DNA of 64,000 bases from Hyphomicrobiales bacterium (GCA_028285595.1 JANQOW010000160.1:1-64000), one strand, 5' to 3'. Positions 44,093 to 52,862 are shown, counted from the stretch's first letter. Numbers and translations are program-made. The notes: generated by a model not told the origin, from the letters alone.

Positions 44093-45517
44093 CTAGAAGT
44101 ACCGCAGATACTCCTCGATCTCCCACTGCGAAATCGACACTGAATAGCGCTCCCACTCATCACGCTTATACTGGATGAAGGAGTTGTGCATCTGCTCGCC
44201 AATCGCGGCCTTCAGCAGCTCATCGCCTTCCAGAAGATTGGTGGCTTCCTCCAGCGTGCGTGGCAGGCGTTGAACGCCGGCCTCATCGAACTCCGCCTCG
44301 CTCATCAGATAGAGGTCCTTGCCGAGCGCCGGTCCGGGATCGGTCTTCAGACCCAGCCCCTCAACCGTGGCCGCCGTGGTGCAGGCCATGGCGAGATAGG
44401 CGTTCATGCACATGTCGGTGGCCCGGTTCTCAATGCAGAAGCGGTTCTGCGGCATGCGCAGCATGGCAGACCGGTTATTGGGCCCGTAGGTCACATGGGT
44501 CGGCGCCCAGGTGTACACCCCGCCTTCAAAGCCCGGCACCTTGGCCACAAGGCCCTTATAGGAGTTCACGGTGGAACAGGTGATCGCCGCCAGCCCGCCG
44601 CCATGGCGCAGCAGACCGCCAATGGCGTGATAGACGCGCGGGTCCCAGCCGTCGGCGCTGCTGCCGAAGATGTTGGCGCCTGTCTTGGTGTCCTGAATGG
44701 AGAAGTTGATGTGCGCACCGGAGCGCCAGTCGCCGATGGTGGGCTTGGGCATGTAGGTCACGAACATGCCATGGCGCTTGGCCACCTCCTTCAACAGCAC
44801 ACGCAGGAAGGTGAGCCGGTCGGCCATCTCCACCACATGGGTGTAGCCGAAGTCGAGCTCGAACTGTGAATACGCCCCTTCGGCCACCACATCGTGCAGG
44901 TCCCAGTCAAGCTCGCCCAGAATGTCGATCAGCTCGCCCAGAAAGCCCATGCTGTCGATGGAGGCTTCCACATCATAGCCCCAGGCCTGACGCCGCGGCT
45001 TGCCGCCGCCGGGCATGACGGGATCATTGTCGAATGCCTTCACCGGGGCGCCGTTCTCGTCATACTTCATGACGATGAACTCCGGCTCCACCCCGGCCAT
45101 GGGCCGGAACCCCTTGTCGGCGGCAGCGGCCACCTGGCGCTTCAAGGCCATGCGCGGGCAGATGTTGTAGGGCTTACCTTCCCAATAGAGGTCGGCGAAG
45201 ATCACCGCTTGCGTCTTGTCCCAGGGGCAGATGTAAACGGCATCCAGATCCGGAATGGTGATCTGGTCCGGGTCAGCCGGCCCGAGCTCGGGAACGAACG
45301 AGACCGAGTGCACAGCAAACTGCGGGCCCTTGCCCAGACACAGCGCCTCGAAATCCCACATGGGCACGGGCTTGGTTTTCGGCACGCCCAGAAGGTCGAT
45401 CCAGCAGCACAGGAGATACTTAACGCCCGCCTTTTTCAGCCGTACCTTCACATCGGCCATTTGCCCGCGATTGCGCTCAATCGCATCGTCCATGCTTTCA
45501 ATGTAAATATCGCTCAT
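44093..45517 (-). CDS. glutamine-synthetase-like ligase (GS family)
   Basis: The 474-residue protein is a class of GS-related enzyme that joins glutamate to an amine (as in gamma-glutamylmethylamide or gamma-glutamylanilide synthetase), or amides other acids. Catalytic blocks are GVEPEFIVM (first Glu), QFELDFGY (second Glu), SGAHINFSI (His), NNRSAMLRMP and IENRATDMCMNAYLA. It ends EEYLRYF. No regulatory adenylylation site is visible. The cupin gene is 40 bases upstream on the same strand and the Rieske oxygenase follows, so amine activation and oxygenation are probably linked. Confidence 0.88.
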   Translation of the reverse strand: MSDIYIESMDDAIERNRGQMADVKVRLKKAGVKYLLCCWIDLLGVPKTKPVPMWDFEALCLGKGPQFAVHSVSFVPELGPADPDQITIPDLDAVYICPWDKTQAVIFADLYWEGKPYNICPRMALKRQVAAAADKGFRPMAGVEPEFIVMKYDENGAPVKAFDNDPVMPGGGKPRRQAWGYDVEASIDSMGFLGELIDILGELDWDLHDVVAEGAYSQFELDFGYTHVVEMADRLTFLRVLLKEVAKRHGMFVTYMPKPTIGDWRSGAHINFSIQDTKTGANIFGSSADGWDPRVYHAIGGLLRHGGGLAAITCSTVNSYKGLVAKVPGFEGGVYTWAPTHVTYGPNNRSAMLRMPQNRFCIENRATDMCMNAYLAMACTTAATVEGLGLKTDPGPALGKDLYLMSEAEFDEAGVQRLPRTLEEATNLLEGDELLKAAIGEQMHNSFIQYKRDEWERYSVSISQWEIEEYLRYF

Positions 45518-45557
45518 CTGTCTTATCTCCTTGGGGCCGGACCATGCCGGCTCTTAA

Positions 45558-45962
45558 CTATTGGGCGGGTTTGGGCATGTCCTCAGGATCGATGCCGGGA
45601 ACAAAAGTGATGCCGGCCTGCTGCTTCCAGTCATGCGGATAGGCGGCATAGAAGATCACGCATTTCTCATCACACTCATAGGCGATGTGGTTGTCTTTCG
45701 GGATGTAGAGCACATCACCCGGCGAGCACTCATAGCTCTCGCCATCGCAGGTCAGCCGGAAGGTGCCTTCCATGCAGTAGATGATCTCATCGCAGGTGAG
45801 GTCCCATGGCACGGAGACCTGGTTCAGGAAGTTCAAGCCGCCACACATGGTGTCGGAAACCTCGCTGGTGACGAACGGTTTGATGTAACTTTTGCCGGGC
45901 TCCAGGGTGTGGAGCCTGTGCTCAATGTCAGAGAACTTATAGAGCTGGGGTTTGTTGCCCAT
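45558..45962 (-). CDS. cupin-domain protein in the GS/Rieske operon
   Basis: A 134-residue cupin. Blocks SDTMCGGLNFLNQVSVPWDLTCDEIIYCMEGTF, SPGDVLYIPKDNHIAYE and CVIFYAAYPHDW are a single beta-barrel with the usual Gly-rich first and second motifs; the His of KDNHIAYE and the Glu of CDEI are candidates for metal binding. It lies between the GS-like and Rieske genes, with 27 bases to the latter, and so probably works with the same substrate. Its role is unknown. Confidence 0.83.
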   Translation of the reverse strand: MGNKPQLYKFSDIEHRLHTLEPGKSYIKPFVTSEVSDTMCGGLNFLNQVSVPWDLTCDEIIYCMEGTFRLTCDGESYECSPGDVLYIPKDNHIAYECDEKCVIFYAAYPHDWKQQAGITFVPGIDPEDMPKPAQ

Positions 45963-45989
45963 GGGGTGCGGTGTCCTTTGTTTTCAGAA

Positions 45990-47108
45990 TCAATTGACTG
46001 CTTTAGGTGCGGTGACGGCCTGAACGATCTGGTCCTGAAAGGCGCGCACACTGTCTTCCCACACCGGGGAGAGAACGCCGCCTTCAGAGGCCACCGGCGA
46101 GTGGCGGCCGATCTGCATGCGCTCGCACATTTCATGATCTTCTTTGTGAACATCCCACCATAAGCTCTTGAGACCGTCGATCTCTTCGGCTGTGAGCGTC
46201 TGGCCTTCGGTGGTGTAGAGCGCGCGCTTTTGCAGCATGCGCTCCGGCCCGATGGGAATGTTGAGATAGACCCCCAACTGGTCCGGGAAGTAGCGGCCCA
46301 CGATGAAATTCGGGAACAAGGTGAGATAGCGCGAAGACACCGCAAGGCTGCCGCTGGTGCCCTCTTCTTCCGACAGATCCACCGCGCTGCCCACACAGCG
46401 TCCATCGATGATGGTGTAGTGATCGCCCAGCGGCTGGCGGGTTGTTGTCTTGTGCACGAACTGCACGTGATATGGCTCGATGAAGTTCTCCATGATGAAC
46501 TTCCAATTGGTGGCAATCTCGCCGAAATCGAGCACACCGATCGGTTCCACCTGGTGAAAGTTCACGCCGCTGAGCCGCTCAATGAGTGGCGCGGCATAGT
46601 CTTCGAAGGCTTCGGCCGTGCCGTCCAGATTGACGAAGATCCAATCGTGCCAAACGGTGGTGCGGATCGGCCACAAGCCGTGCGCTTGGCTGTTGAACCC
46701 TTCTGGCTGATCCAGATCGGCGCCGCCAAAATGAGGAGACGCCCGCAAGGCGCCGCTCAGGTCATAGGCCCAGGCGTGGTACGGGCAGCGGATCAGCTTG
46801 CCCACATTCTTGGGCTGGTCCACCAGTTGCAGGCAGCGGTGACGGCACACATTGTGGAAGGCTGCTATCTCGCCGTCAGCCTTCTTCACCAGCAGGACCG
46901 GCTTGCCGGCCACCGTCACCGGGATCACATCGCCCGCCGCCGAGAGCTCATGCGCGAACCCGGCACACACCCACGTGCTGGAGAGAACCGTATTGCATTC
47001 GAGCTGCCAGAACGCTTCGCTTGTATAGGCTTCAGCCGGAAGGCCCCGGGCCAGCCCGTCCGCACCATGGGTGGCGGCGAGCAGCCTCTCCAGTCGTTCA
47101 GGTTCCAT
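45990..47108 (-). CDS. Rieske oxygenase alpha subunit with a Glu bridge (carnitine/betaine-type)
   Basis: A 372-residue oxygenase. The Rieske cluster ligands are Cys88-x-His90 (NVCRHRC) and Cys108-x2-His111 (IRCPYHAW). The mononuclear iron region reads NWKFIMENFIEPYHVQFVHK with His214 and His219. At the position where most Rieske enzymes have an Asp bridging the two metal centres there is Glu211, as in the CntA/GbcA group that oxidises carnitine, betaine and other quaternary amines. So a quaternary-amine substrate is likely. Its start overlaps the end of the Lrp-type gene. No reductase gene is adjacent. Confidence 0.88.
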   Translation of the reverse strand: MEPERLERLLAATHGADGLARGLPAEAYTSEAFWQLECNTVLSSTWVCAGFAHELSAAGDVIPVTVAGKPVLLVKKADGEIAAFHNVCRHRCLQLVDQPKNVGKLIRCPYHAWAYDLSGALRASPHFGGADLDQPEGFNSQAHGLWPIRTTVWHDWIFVNLDGTAEAFEDYAAPLIERLSGVNFHQVEPIGVLDFGEIATNWKFIMENFIEPYHVQFVHKTTTRQPLGDHYTIIDGRCVGSAVDLSEEEGTSGSLAVSSRYLTLFPNFIVGRYFPDQLGVYLNIPIGPERMLQKRALYTTEGQTLTAEEIDGLKSLWWDVHKEDHEMCERMQIGRHSPVASEGGVLSPVWEDSVRAFQDQIVQAVTAPKAVN

Positions 47109-47664
47109 CGCGCTCTCCCCAGTCGCTCTTCAGCAGGAACTGGTTCTTGTAGTTCTTCAGGCCCGTCATGGTTTCCACTGACGCAATGTCGGACGCGCCA
47201 TGAATTTCGGTGTCGAGAAAATGCAAGAGGCCGTCCCGGTCGTTGCTCACCACCTCCACAAGCAGATCGTAGCGCCCGGAGACCCAGAGGATGTAGACCA
47301 CGTCCGGCAGCCGGGCGAGGCGCTCGGCCACCTGTTGGGGCGTGTGGCCCGGCGCGATCTTCAGGCCCATCATGGCATCGGTCTGATACTCCACTGCCAC
47401 AGGATCGGCGATGGCCACGATGCGCAGCATGCCGGCCTGCTTCATGCCGTTCACCCGGTTGCGGATGGTGCCTTCGGAGACCCCAAGCTCGGAGGCGATC
47501 TCGGCAAACGGCATGCGCCCGTCCTGCTGCAGCATGGCCACGATGGAGCGGTTCAGGGTGTCGTGGGGGGAGGAAATGTCGGAGAGGCGCGCGGGGCGCT
47601 CAGAGAGCTTACGCGCGTCTATATCGGTGATCTCGCGGGCTGCTCTGCCGGGCCGTGCCACCAT
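47098..47664 (-). CDS. Lrp/AsnC-family transcriptional regulator
   Basis: The start at 47664 (MVARPGRAAREITD) has GTGAGGCGG upstream; a start at 47697 would add 11 residues. The protein has an N-terminal helix-turn-helix (LNRSIVAMLQQDGRMPFAEIASELGVSEGTIRNRVNGM) and a RAM/ligand-binding domain with VYILWVSGRYDLLVEV. It reads through by 11 bases into the Rieske gene, showing one transcript. It is divergent from a second Rieske oxygenase gene across 137 bases and should control both sides. Confidence 0.9.
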   Translation of the reverse strand: MVARPGRAAREITDIDARKLSERPARLSDISSPHDTLNRSIVAMLQQDGRMPFAEIASELGVSEGTIRNRVNGMKQAGMLRIVAIADPVAVEYQTDAMMGLKIAPGHTPQQVAERLARLPDVVYILWVSGRYDLLVEVVSNDRDGLLHFLDTEIHGASDIASVETMTGLKNYKNQFLLKSDWGERDGT

Positions 47665-47677
47665 AATCCGCCTCACA

Positions 47678-47757
47678 TTACGATATTCGAAGAACAATCG
47701 ATTTTAGCTACGTAATTCGCAGCAAGTTAGCCTTGACTTACGAATACGTCAATATTC
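47678..47757. promoter_or_regulatory. three related repeats in the lrp/Rieske gap (candidate Lrp boxes)
   Basis: The AT-rich gap between the divergent Lrp-type and Rieske genes holds three similar elements: TTACGATATTCGA (47678-47690), TACGTAATTCG (47709-47719) and TTACGAATACGTCAATATTC (47738-47757). They share a TACG...ATTCG pattern at about 30-base spacing, roughly three helical turns, which fits cooperative Lrp-type binding. TTGACT at 47733-47738 may be a -35 element. Confidence 0.5.
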
Positions 47758-47801
47758 TAATTTCCAGATTGGTGATCGCGCAGCTTAGGGAGAGAGTTTC
47801 C

Positions 47802-49145
47802 ATGGCCACCGCTCAAAACTTCACCGGCTACGCTCAAGCCGGATCGCCCGGGTATGACGAGGAACTGGCCCATGTGGGCCCCGGCACCCCGTGCGGGGAG
47901 ATGTTCCGGCGCTATTGGCAGCCCGTGGCCATTGCCGCCGATGTGGGCGAGCTGCCGGTTGGGATCACGGTGCTGGGGGAGAAGCTTGTGCTCTTCCGCA
48001 TGCCCGATGGGGAGTTTGGCCTGGTGCACCGGCAATGCCCACACCGGCGCGCCTCGTTAGAGTTCGGCAAGTGCGAAGCGCGCGGCATCCGCTGCGCCTA
48101 TCACGGCTGGCTGTTTGCCCCGGACGGGGAGATTTTGGAAACGCCCGGCGAAGCGCCCGATGCCCAGCCGGCGATTGACGTGCGCGCCAGAACCCGGCTG
48201 GGGGCCTATCCGCTGCATCAGTATGGCGGCCTGATTTTTGCCTATATGGGCCCGCCCGACGAGATGCCGCCCTTCCCGGAGTATGACGCCACATACGTGC
48301 CGGACATCACCACGCGGAACTATCAGATCAACTATTCCTGCAACTGGCTGCAGGTTCTCGATGCGATCATGGATCCGGTGCACACCTCGTTCCTGCACAG
48401 CTCGATTTCCGGGGCGCAGTTCTCAGAGGGACTGGCGGAAATCGGCGAGCTCGATTTCTTCGAACGCGGCCTTCAGTATCTCGGCTCCAACACCCGGCGT
48501 GTGGGTGATCATGTGTGGGTCCGGGTGAACGAGGTTGTGCTGCCCAACTTCACCCAGGCCGGCTCGGCCTTCCAGGCGGACGGCACCCGGGCGCATTACT
48601 TCGGGCGCTCCTCCTTCACCCGCTGGGTGGTGCCCATTGACGACACCAGCTCCATGTCGCTCGCCTGGGCCAATTTTGGCGAGCGGGGCGACCCGCATGA
48701 GTACAACACCCAGGAAGGCTGCGAGCTGATCGAGCAGGGTGAACTGGTGGACCGGCCCTGGGAAGAGCGCCAGCGTCATCCCGCCGATGCGGAGGCGGTG
48801 GAAGGCATGGGCCCCATCAGCGAGCATAAGGGGGAAAACCTGATGCCCACCGACAGAGGCGTTGCGGTCTACCGCCGGGGCCTGCGCCGCCTCATCCGCA
48901 ATATACAAGGCGGCACCCCGGCCCCGCAGCCCAGCCAGATCGCCGCCAAACCGGTGCGCACCTATGGCCAGGACACGGTGCTGAAGTTGCCCTTGCGCAA
49001 TGCAGAAGCGGACCGCTCGTTCATGAAGCGAGTGGGGCGCGAGGTGATGGAGATGCAGTTCGGCGCAGAGGCGATGGAGCTGGACGCTCGCGATGCCCAC
49101 ATCATCGCCAAGCTGCAAGAGATGGAGGCGGCAGGGTTCCAATGA
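47802..49145 (+). CDS. Rieske oxygenase, phthalate-dioxygenase type
   Basis: The ATG at 47802 has GGGAGAGAG upstream and gives 447 residues. Rieske ligands: QCPHRRASLEF and RCAYHGWLF. The mononuclear iron region is CNWLQVLDAIMDPVHTSFLHSS, with the usual Asp and His spacing of phthalate-dioxygenase-type enzymes. It carries no Glu bridge, in contrast to the enzyme at 45990. The stop overlaps the ATG of the hydroxyacid dehydrogenase gene (ATGA), so the two are an operon. The substrate is unknown. Confidence 0.9.
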   Translation: MATAQNFTGYAQAGSPGYDEELAHVGPGTPCGEMFRRYWQPVAIAADVGELPVGITVLGEKLVLFRMPDGEFGLVHRQCPHRRASLEFGKCEARGIRCAYHGWLFAPDGEILETPGEAPDAQPAIDVRARTRLGAYPLHQYGGLIFAYMGPPDEMPPFPEYDATYVPDITTRNYQINYSCNWLQVLDAIMDPVHTSFLHSSISGAQFSEGLAEIGELDFFERGLQYLGSNTRRVGDHVWVRVNEVVLPNFTQAGSAFQADGTRAHYFGRSSFTRWVVPIDDTSSMSLAWANFGERGDPHEYNTQEGCELIEQGELVDRPWEERQRHPADAEAVEGMGPISEHKGENLMPTDRGVAVYRRGLRRLIRNIQGGTPAPQPSQIAAKPVRTYGQDTVLKLPLRNAEADRSFMKRVGREVMEMQFGAEAMELDARDAHIIAKLQEMEAAGFQ

Positions 49146-50167
49146 GTGCACGCACTGTGAAGGTTCACATCAAGAACAACAGGTGGGCTGAAGGCTCGTT
49201 CCCCAACACGCCAGAGGGCGAGGAGGTCTTTACGATAACCCGGGAGCGCTTCGATGCCGCGCTTGCCGCTTATCCCTCGCTTGCCGGACGCATGGAGGTG
49301 TTCATCGATTGGGATGAGGACAATTTCGCCTCCTCCATGGCGGACACGGACGTGCTGCTCACCTGGAACCTGCCGACCGATGGTCTTGCCGACATCGCCA
49401 AGCAGCTCAAGTGGATCCACTGCATTGGCGCCGGGGTTGAGCATATGCTGCCCATGGACTGGCTGCCTCAGGGCGTAGCCCTCACCAATAACAAGGGGGT
49501 GCATGCGGACAAGGCGGGCGAATATGGCCTGATGGCCGTGCTGATGCTGCACAACAACATGCCCGCCATCCTCACCAACCAGCGGGCCCATAAGTTTGAG
49601 TCGCTCTATTCGACGCCGATCGCCTCGAGCACGATCGTCGTGGTGGGCACGGGAAGCCTGGGCGGCGCGGCGATCACGAAGCTGGCCCCGCTCGGGCCGC
49701 ACATTATCGGGGTAAACCGCCACGGCGGGCCGGTGGACGGCTGCAGCGAGGTTGTCACCATCTCTCAACTCGACCAGGTTTTGCCCAAGGCGGACTATCT
49801 CTATCTGGCCGTGCCCGACACGCCGGAGACCACCGGGCTGATGAACCGGGCACGGCTCGATTTGCTGAAACCCACCTGCGGGATCGTCAATGTGGGCCGC
49901 GAGCCCGTGATGGATTACGACGCCCTCAGAGAAAAGCTTGAGGCCGGCACCCTGGCCGGTGCGGTGCTTGATGTGTTCTCGCCTGAGCCCATTGATGCGG
50001 CCTCACCGCTCTGGGACACGCCCAATCTGGTGGTGACACCGCACGTCTCGGCCGATGACGGCGACAGCTATGTGCCGCTCACCCTGGATCTGTTCTTCCG
50101 CAACATGGAGCGGTTCTTGAGCGGCGAAGCCCTGCTCAATCCCGTGCGCCCTGATTTAGGCTATTGA
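49142..50167 (+). CDS. D-2-hydroxyacid dehydrogenase
   Basis: The 341-residue NAD-dependent enzyme has the Rossmann motif GTGSLGGAAI, the catalytic Arg in NVGREPVMDYDAL, Glu in DVFSPEPIDAA and His in TPHVSADDGD. Start overlaps the stop of the Rieske gene. It is convergent with hpaR, overlapping it by 32 bases. A role in the same pathway as the Rieske oxygenase, perhaps on an aromatic hydroxyacid, is inferred. Confidence 0.9.
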   Translation: MSARTVKVHIKNNRWAEGSFPNTPEGEEVFTITRERFDAALAAYPSLAGRMEVFIDWDEDNFASSMADTDVLLTWNLPTDGLADIAKQLKWIHCIGAGVEHMLPMDWLPQGVALTNNKGVHADKAGEYGLMAVLMLHNNMPAILTNQRAHKFESLYSTPIASSTIVVVGTGSLGGAAITKLAPLGPHIIGVNRHGGPVDGCSEVVTISQLDQVLPKADYLYLAVPDTPETTGLMNRARLDLLKPTCGIVNVGREPVMDYDALREKLEAGTLAGAVLDVFSPEPIDAASPLWDTPNLVVTPHVSADDGDSYVPLTLDLFFRNMERFLSGEALLNPVRPDLGY

Positions 50168-50582
50168 GCTTGGTGATGGCCGAATCCAGATCGTCCATCA
50201 GGGCGGTGTAGGCTTTGGCGCCCACCGCCTTTTGGATCTGCGCGTATTCTTTTTCGGAGTGCCGCGCCATCTTCTCCACCACCGCCCTGCCCTTCGGCGT
50301 GATGGACACCAGGCGCAGACGCTTGTCGTCCACCCCGTTGCGCCGGTTGATCAGGCGCTGACGGCTGAGATCGGCGATGATGCGCGAGAGGCTGGGCATT
50401 TTGAGGCAGATCGCCTCGGCCAATTCTCCGGCCTCCACCTCCTCGCGCTCGCACAAGGCTCTGAGCACGCGCCACTGCTGCTCGGTGACCCCCGCCTCCA
50501 GCAGATGCGGGCGGAAGCGCTCCATCACCGCCTCACGGGCCATCAACAGCTTCAACGGCAGCGATTGGTGGAGCGGGCGCAT
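50136..50582 (-). CDS. hpaR: homoprotocatechuate degradation regulator HpaR (MarR family)
   Basis: The ATG at 50582 gives 148 residues starting MRPLHQSLPLKLLMAREAVMERFRPHL, the typical start of HpaR. The winged helix block EAGVTEQQWRVLRALCEREEVEAGELAEAICLKMPSLSRIIADLSRQRLINRR is a MarR fold. It lies at the end of the minus-strand arm of the hpa locus, whose promoter region contains a perfect palindrome at 52408-52419. It should repress the locus until a homoprotocatechuate-type ligand binds. Confidence 0.88.
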   Translation of the reverse strand: MRPLHQSLPLKLLMAREAVMERFRPHLLEAGVTEQQWRVLRALCEREEVEAGELAEAICLKMPSLSRIIADLSRQRLINRRNGVDDKRLRLVSITPKGRAVVEKMARHSEKEYAQIQKAVGAKAYTALMDDLDSAITKLNSLNQGARD

Positions 50583-50587
50583 GACGG

Positions 50588-51448
50588 TTACACCGGCTCG
50601 TCTTCGACCACATTGCTTAAAGTACCAATGGGGGCGCAGGAGACTTCGACCACATCGCCGGGTTTCAGCCACTTGGGCGGATCGAACCTGGCCCCTGCCC
50701 CGGTTGGCGTTCCCGTGGCAATAATGTCGCCGGGGTGGAGCGTCATGAAAGTGGAGATGTAGGCGATGATGCGGGTGAACGGAAACACCAGATCGCCGGT
50801 ATGTCCGGCCTGGCGCAGCTCGTTGTTCACGCGGGTTTGGATCCTCAGATCGTTGTAGTCCGCGATCTCATCTGCCGTGACGATCACCGGGCCGAGGGCG
50901 CCGGATTTGTGGAAGTTTTTGCCCGGCGTCACATTGAACTTGCTGTGGCGCAGCCAGTCGCGGACCGAGCCTTCATTCATCAAGGTCAACCCGAATATAT
51001 GATCGGCGGCTTTAGCTTCTGGAATGCGGCGGCCTTCCTTGCCGATGACGATGACAATTTCGCCCTCATAGTCAAACTGCTCTGATTCAGGCGGGCGCAG
51101 CACCGGTACGCCGTGGCCCACCAGACTGTCCGGGGTGCGCATGAACAGGCTGGGATAGGCGGGCGCGGGCGTGCCGTCCTTATATTCTTCGTTGCGGTCC
51201 ATATAGTTGATGCCGACGCAGAGGATTTTGCCGGGGCTGCGCACGGGCGGCATATAGACGATCTGATCCAGCGGCACCGCCGGGGCCGTGGCCGCGGCGG
51301 CCGCGCAGGCATCGAGCGCGTCCTGCTGGATGACCGCCTGCAAGGAGCGCAGGCCGCCGGAGAGCGTGCTGCCCAAATCCAACACCTGGTCGCCCTGCAA
51401 GCACCCGAAAGTCTGATAGCCGCTATAGGAAAAGCTGAGGAGTTTCAT
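50588..51448 (-). CDS. fumarylacetoacetate-hydrolase-family enzyme (HpaG-like)
   Basis: A 286-residue FAH-family protein. Metal ligands are in FDYEGEIVIVIG (ExE) with further blocks VGINYMDRNEEY, GLTLMNEGSVRDWLRHSKFNVTPGKNFHKSG and ATGTPTGAGARFDPPKWLKPGDVVEV. HpaG acts as isomerase and decarboxylase after ring cleavage of homoprotocatechuate; that protein usually has two such halves, whereas only one is encoded here. It starts three bases before the DapA-like stop and lies six bases upstream of hpaR. Confidence 0.88.
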   Translation of the reverse strand: MKLLSFSYSGYQTFGCLQGDQVLDLGSTLSGGLRSLQAVIQQDALDACAAAAATAPAVPLDQIVYMPPVRSPGKILCVGINYMDRNEEYKDGTPAPAYPSLFMRTPDSLVGHGVPVLRPPESEQFDYEGEIVIVIGKEGRRIPEAKAADHIFGLTLMNEGSVRDWLRHSKFNVTPGKNFHKSGALGPVIVTADEIADYNDLRIQTRVNNELRQAGHTGDLVFPFTRIIAYISTFMTLHPGDIIATGTPTGAGARFDPPKWLKPGDVVEVSCAPIGTLSNVVEDEPV

Positions 51449-52371
51449 TCCGCCGCCACCTGACCCTTGTCCAGCAGACCCGCGCGCTGAAGCACGTCAT
51501 CAAGCCGCCGCTCAAGCTCCTCGGACGCGGGCAGCAAGGGCAGCCGGTGCTCATTGGCCGGCAGAATGCCCAGACGCTTCATCATATACTTCATGGGAAT
51601 GGGGTTGATGTCGAAGAACACCGCCTTGTTGATCTCAAACAGGCGCCGGTGAAGATCGCGGGCCCCGAACAGATCGCCCTGCCACACCGCCTCACACATC
51701 TGCGCCAGGGGTGCGGGCCTGAGATTGCCCACGGCGTTCATCAGCCCACACGCCCCGACGGCCATCATGGGGAACGACAGTTCCTCAAGCCCCACGAAGA
51801 TGCGGAACCCATCGCCATGCTCTTCCAGGAGATCGGAGACGTACCCAAGATCCAACGAAGCGTGCTTCATGCCCACGAACGTGGGGCACGATTGGGCCAG
51901 GGCGCGCACGGTCTCCACCTTGACGTCCACGGCGGCGCGGCCCGGAATGTGGTAGATCATCCAGGGCTTGTCATGCAGGGCGCTCAGCGCCTCGTAATAG
52001 GCCACCAGGCCCCGTTGCGGCGGCTTGGAGTAGTAGGGCGTGACGATCAACAGCGCATCCACACGCGGGTTCTGAGCGGCGTGGCGCGTGAGGGCCTCGG
52101 TTTCCGCATAGGACTGCGAGCCTGTCGCCACCACAACGGTGAGATCATCGACAGCCGCCTCAACGCCCACATCCACCAACCGGTTGCGCTCCTCCACCGT
52201 CAGCGATGAAGGTTCAGACGTGGTGCCGTTGATCAGCACGCCATGGGAGCCGTTGTCGGCCTGAAAGCGCACCAGTTCGGCATAGGCGTCATAGTCGACA
52301 GCCCCGTTTTTGAAGGGCGTAATGAGCGGGGGAATGGAGCCGCGCAAAGCTTTATCGTCAAGGGAGATCAT
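51445..52371 (-). CDS. DapA-family aldolase/lyase of the hpa locus
   Basis: A 308-residue protein of the dihydrodipicolinate synthase superfamily (class I, Schiff-base). The Lys that forms the base is in TFVGMKHASLDLG, the Tyr in WMIYHIPGR and the substrate loop is GTTSEPSSL, with Ser-Glu in place of the common Gly-Glu. Family members include aldolases that release pyruvate. In this locus, no HpaI-type aldolase is seen, so it may cleave the pathway's last intermediate. First gene of the minus-strand arm. Confidence 0.88.
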   Translation of the reverse strand: MISLDDKALRGSIPPLITPFKNGAVDYDAYAELVRFQADNGSHGVLINGTTSEPSSLTVEERNRLVDVGVEAAVDDLTVVVATGSQSYAETEALTRHAAQNPRVDALLIVTPYYSKPPQRGLVAYYEALSALHDKPWMIYHIPGRAAVDVKVETVRALAQSCPTFVGMKHASLDLGYVSDLLEEHGDGFRIFVGLEELSFPMMAVGACGLMNAVGNLRPAPLAQMCEAVWQGDLFGARDLHRRLFEINKAVFFDINPIPMKYMMKRLGILPANEHRLPLLPASEELERRLDDVLQRAGLLDKGQVAAE

Positions 52372-52393
52372 GGAGCCCTCCTCAGTGGCCGCG

Positions 52394-52434
52394 TTGACGG
52401 TATTTATTTAACATGTTAATTACTTGCTTGTAAA
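52394..52434. promoter_or_regulatory. divergent promoters with a shared HpaR-type palindrome
   Basis: A perfect 12-base palindrome TTAACATGTTAA (52408-52419) sits in the 86-base gap between the dapA-like and hpaF genes. On the plus strand TTGACG (52394-52399), 17 bases, TAATTA (52417-52422) form a promoter for hpaF. On the minus strand TTTACA (52434-52429), 17 bases, TTAAAT (52411-52406) form one for the dapA-like/FAH/hpaR arm. Both -10 elements overlap the palindrome, so one bound HpaR dimer would shut both arms, including its own gene. Confidence 0.75.
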
Positions 52435-52457
52435 CGACCTCAAAGGAGCCTGCTCGC

Positions 52458-52862
52458 GTGCCCCACCTCATCGTAGAATACTCGGCCAATCTGGACACAG
52501 TCATCGACATTCAGGCGCTTGTTCACTCGGTGCAGAACGCCGCGCATGAAACCGGCATCTTCCCCAAGGCCGGCACGCGCACGCGGGCAGAACGCCGGGA
52601 GGTTTACGAGATTGCCGACGGGCATGGCGACAATGGCTTTGTCCATCTGATCGTCCGGATCGGCTCAGGGCGCCCCGTGGAGGTCCGCAAGCAGGCCGGC
52701 GATCTGATTTTCGCGCAGCTCACTGCGGCGCTGGATGAGGTCTACAAGGCCCATCCCCTGGCGATTTCCTTTGAAATGGTGGAGATCGACCCGGACACCA
52801 CGTGGAAACAAAACAACATCCAAACGTTCCTGGAAGCGCGCGAGCACGGGAGCGCGGCATGA
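52458..52862 (+). CDS. hpaF: 5-carboxymethyl-2-hydroxymuconate isomerase
   Basis: The 134-residue protein starts MPHLIVEYSANLDTVIDIQALV, with the catalytic Pro2 exposed after Met removal, as in CHMI. Further family blocks are GFVHLIVRIGSGRPVEVRKQAGDLIFAQLTAAL and SFEMVEIDPDTTWKQNNI. The enzyme isomerises the ring-cleaved muconate in homoprotocatechuate catabolism. Its stop overlaps the hpaE start (ATGA). Confidence 0.92.
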   Translation: MPHLIVEYSANLDTVIDIQALVHSVQNAAHETGIFPKAGTRTRAERREVYEIADGHGDNGFVHLIVRIGSGRPVEVRKQAGDLIFAQLTAALDEVYKAHPLAISFEMVEIDPDTTWKQNNIQTFLEAREHGSAA

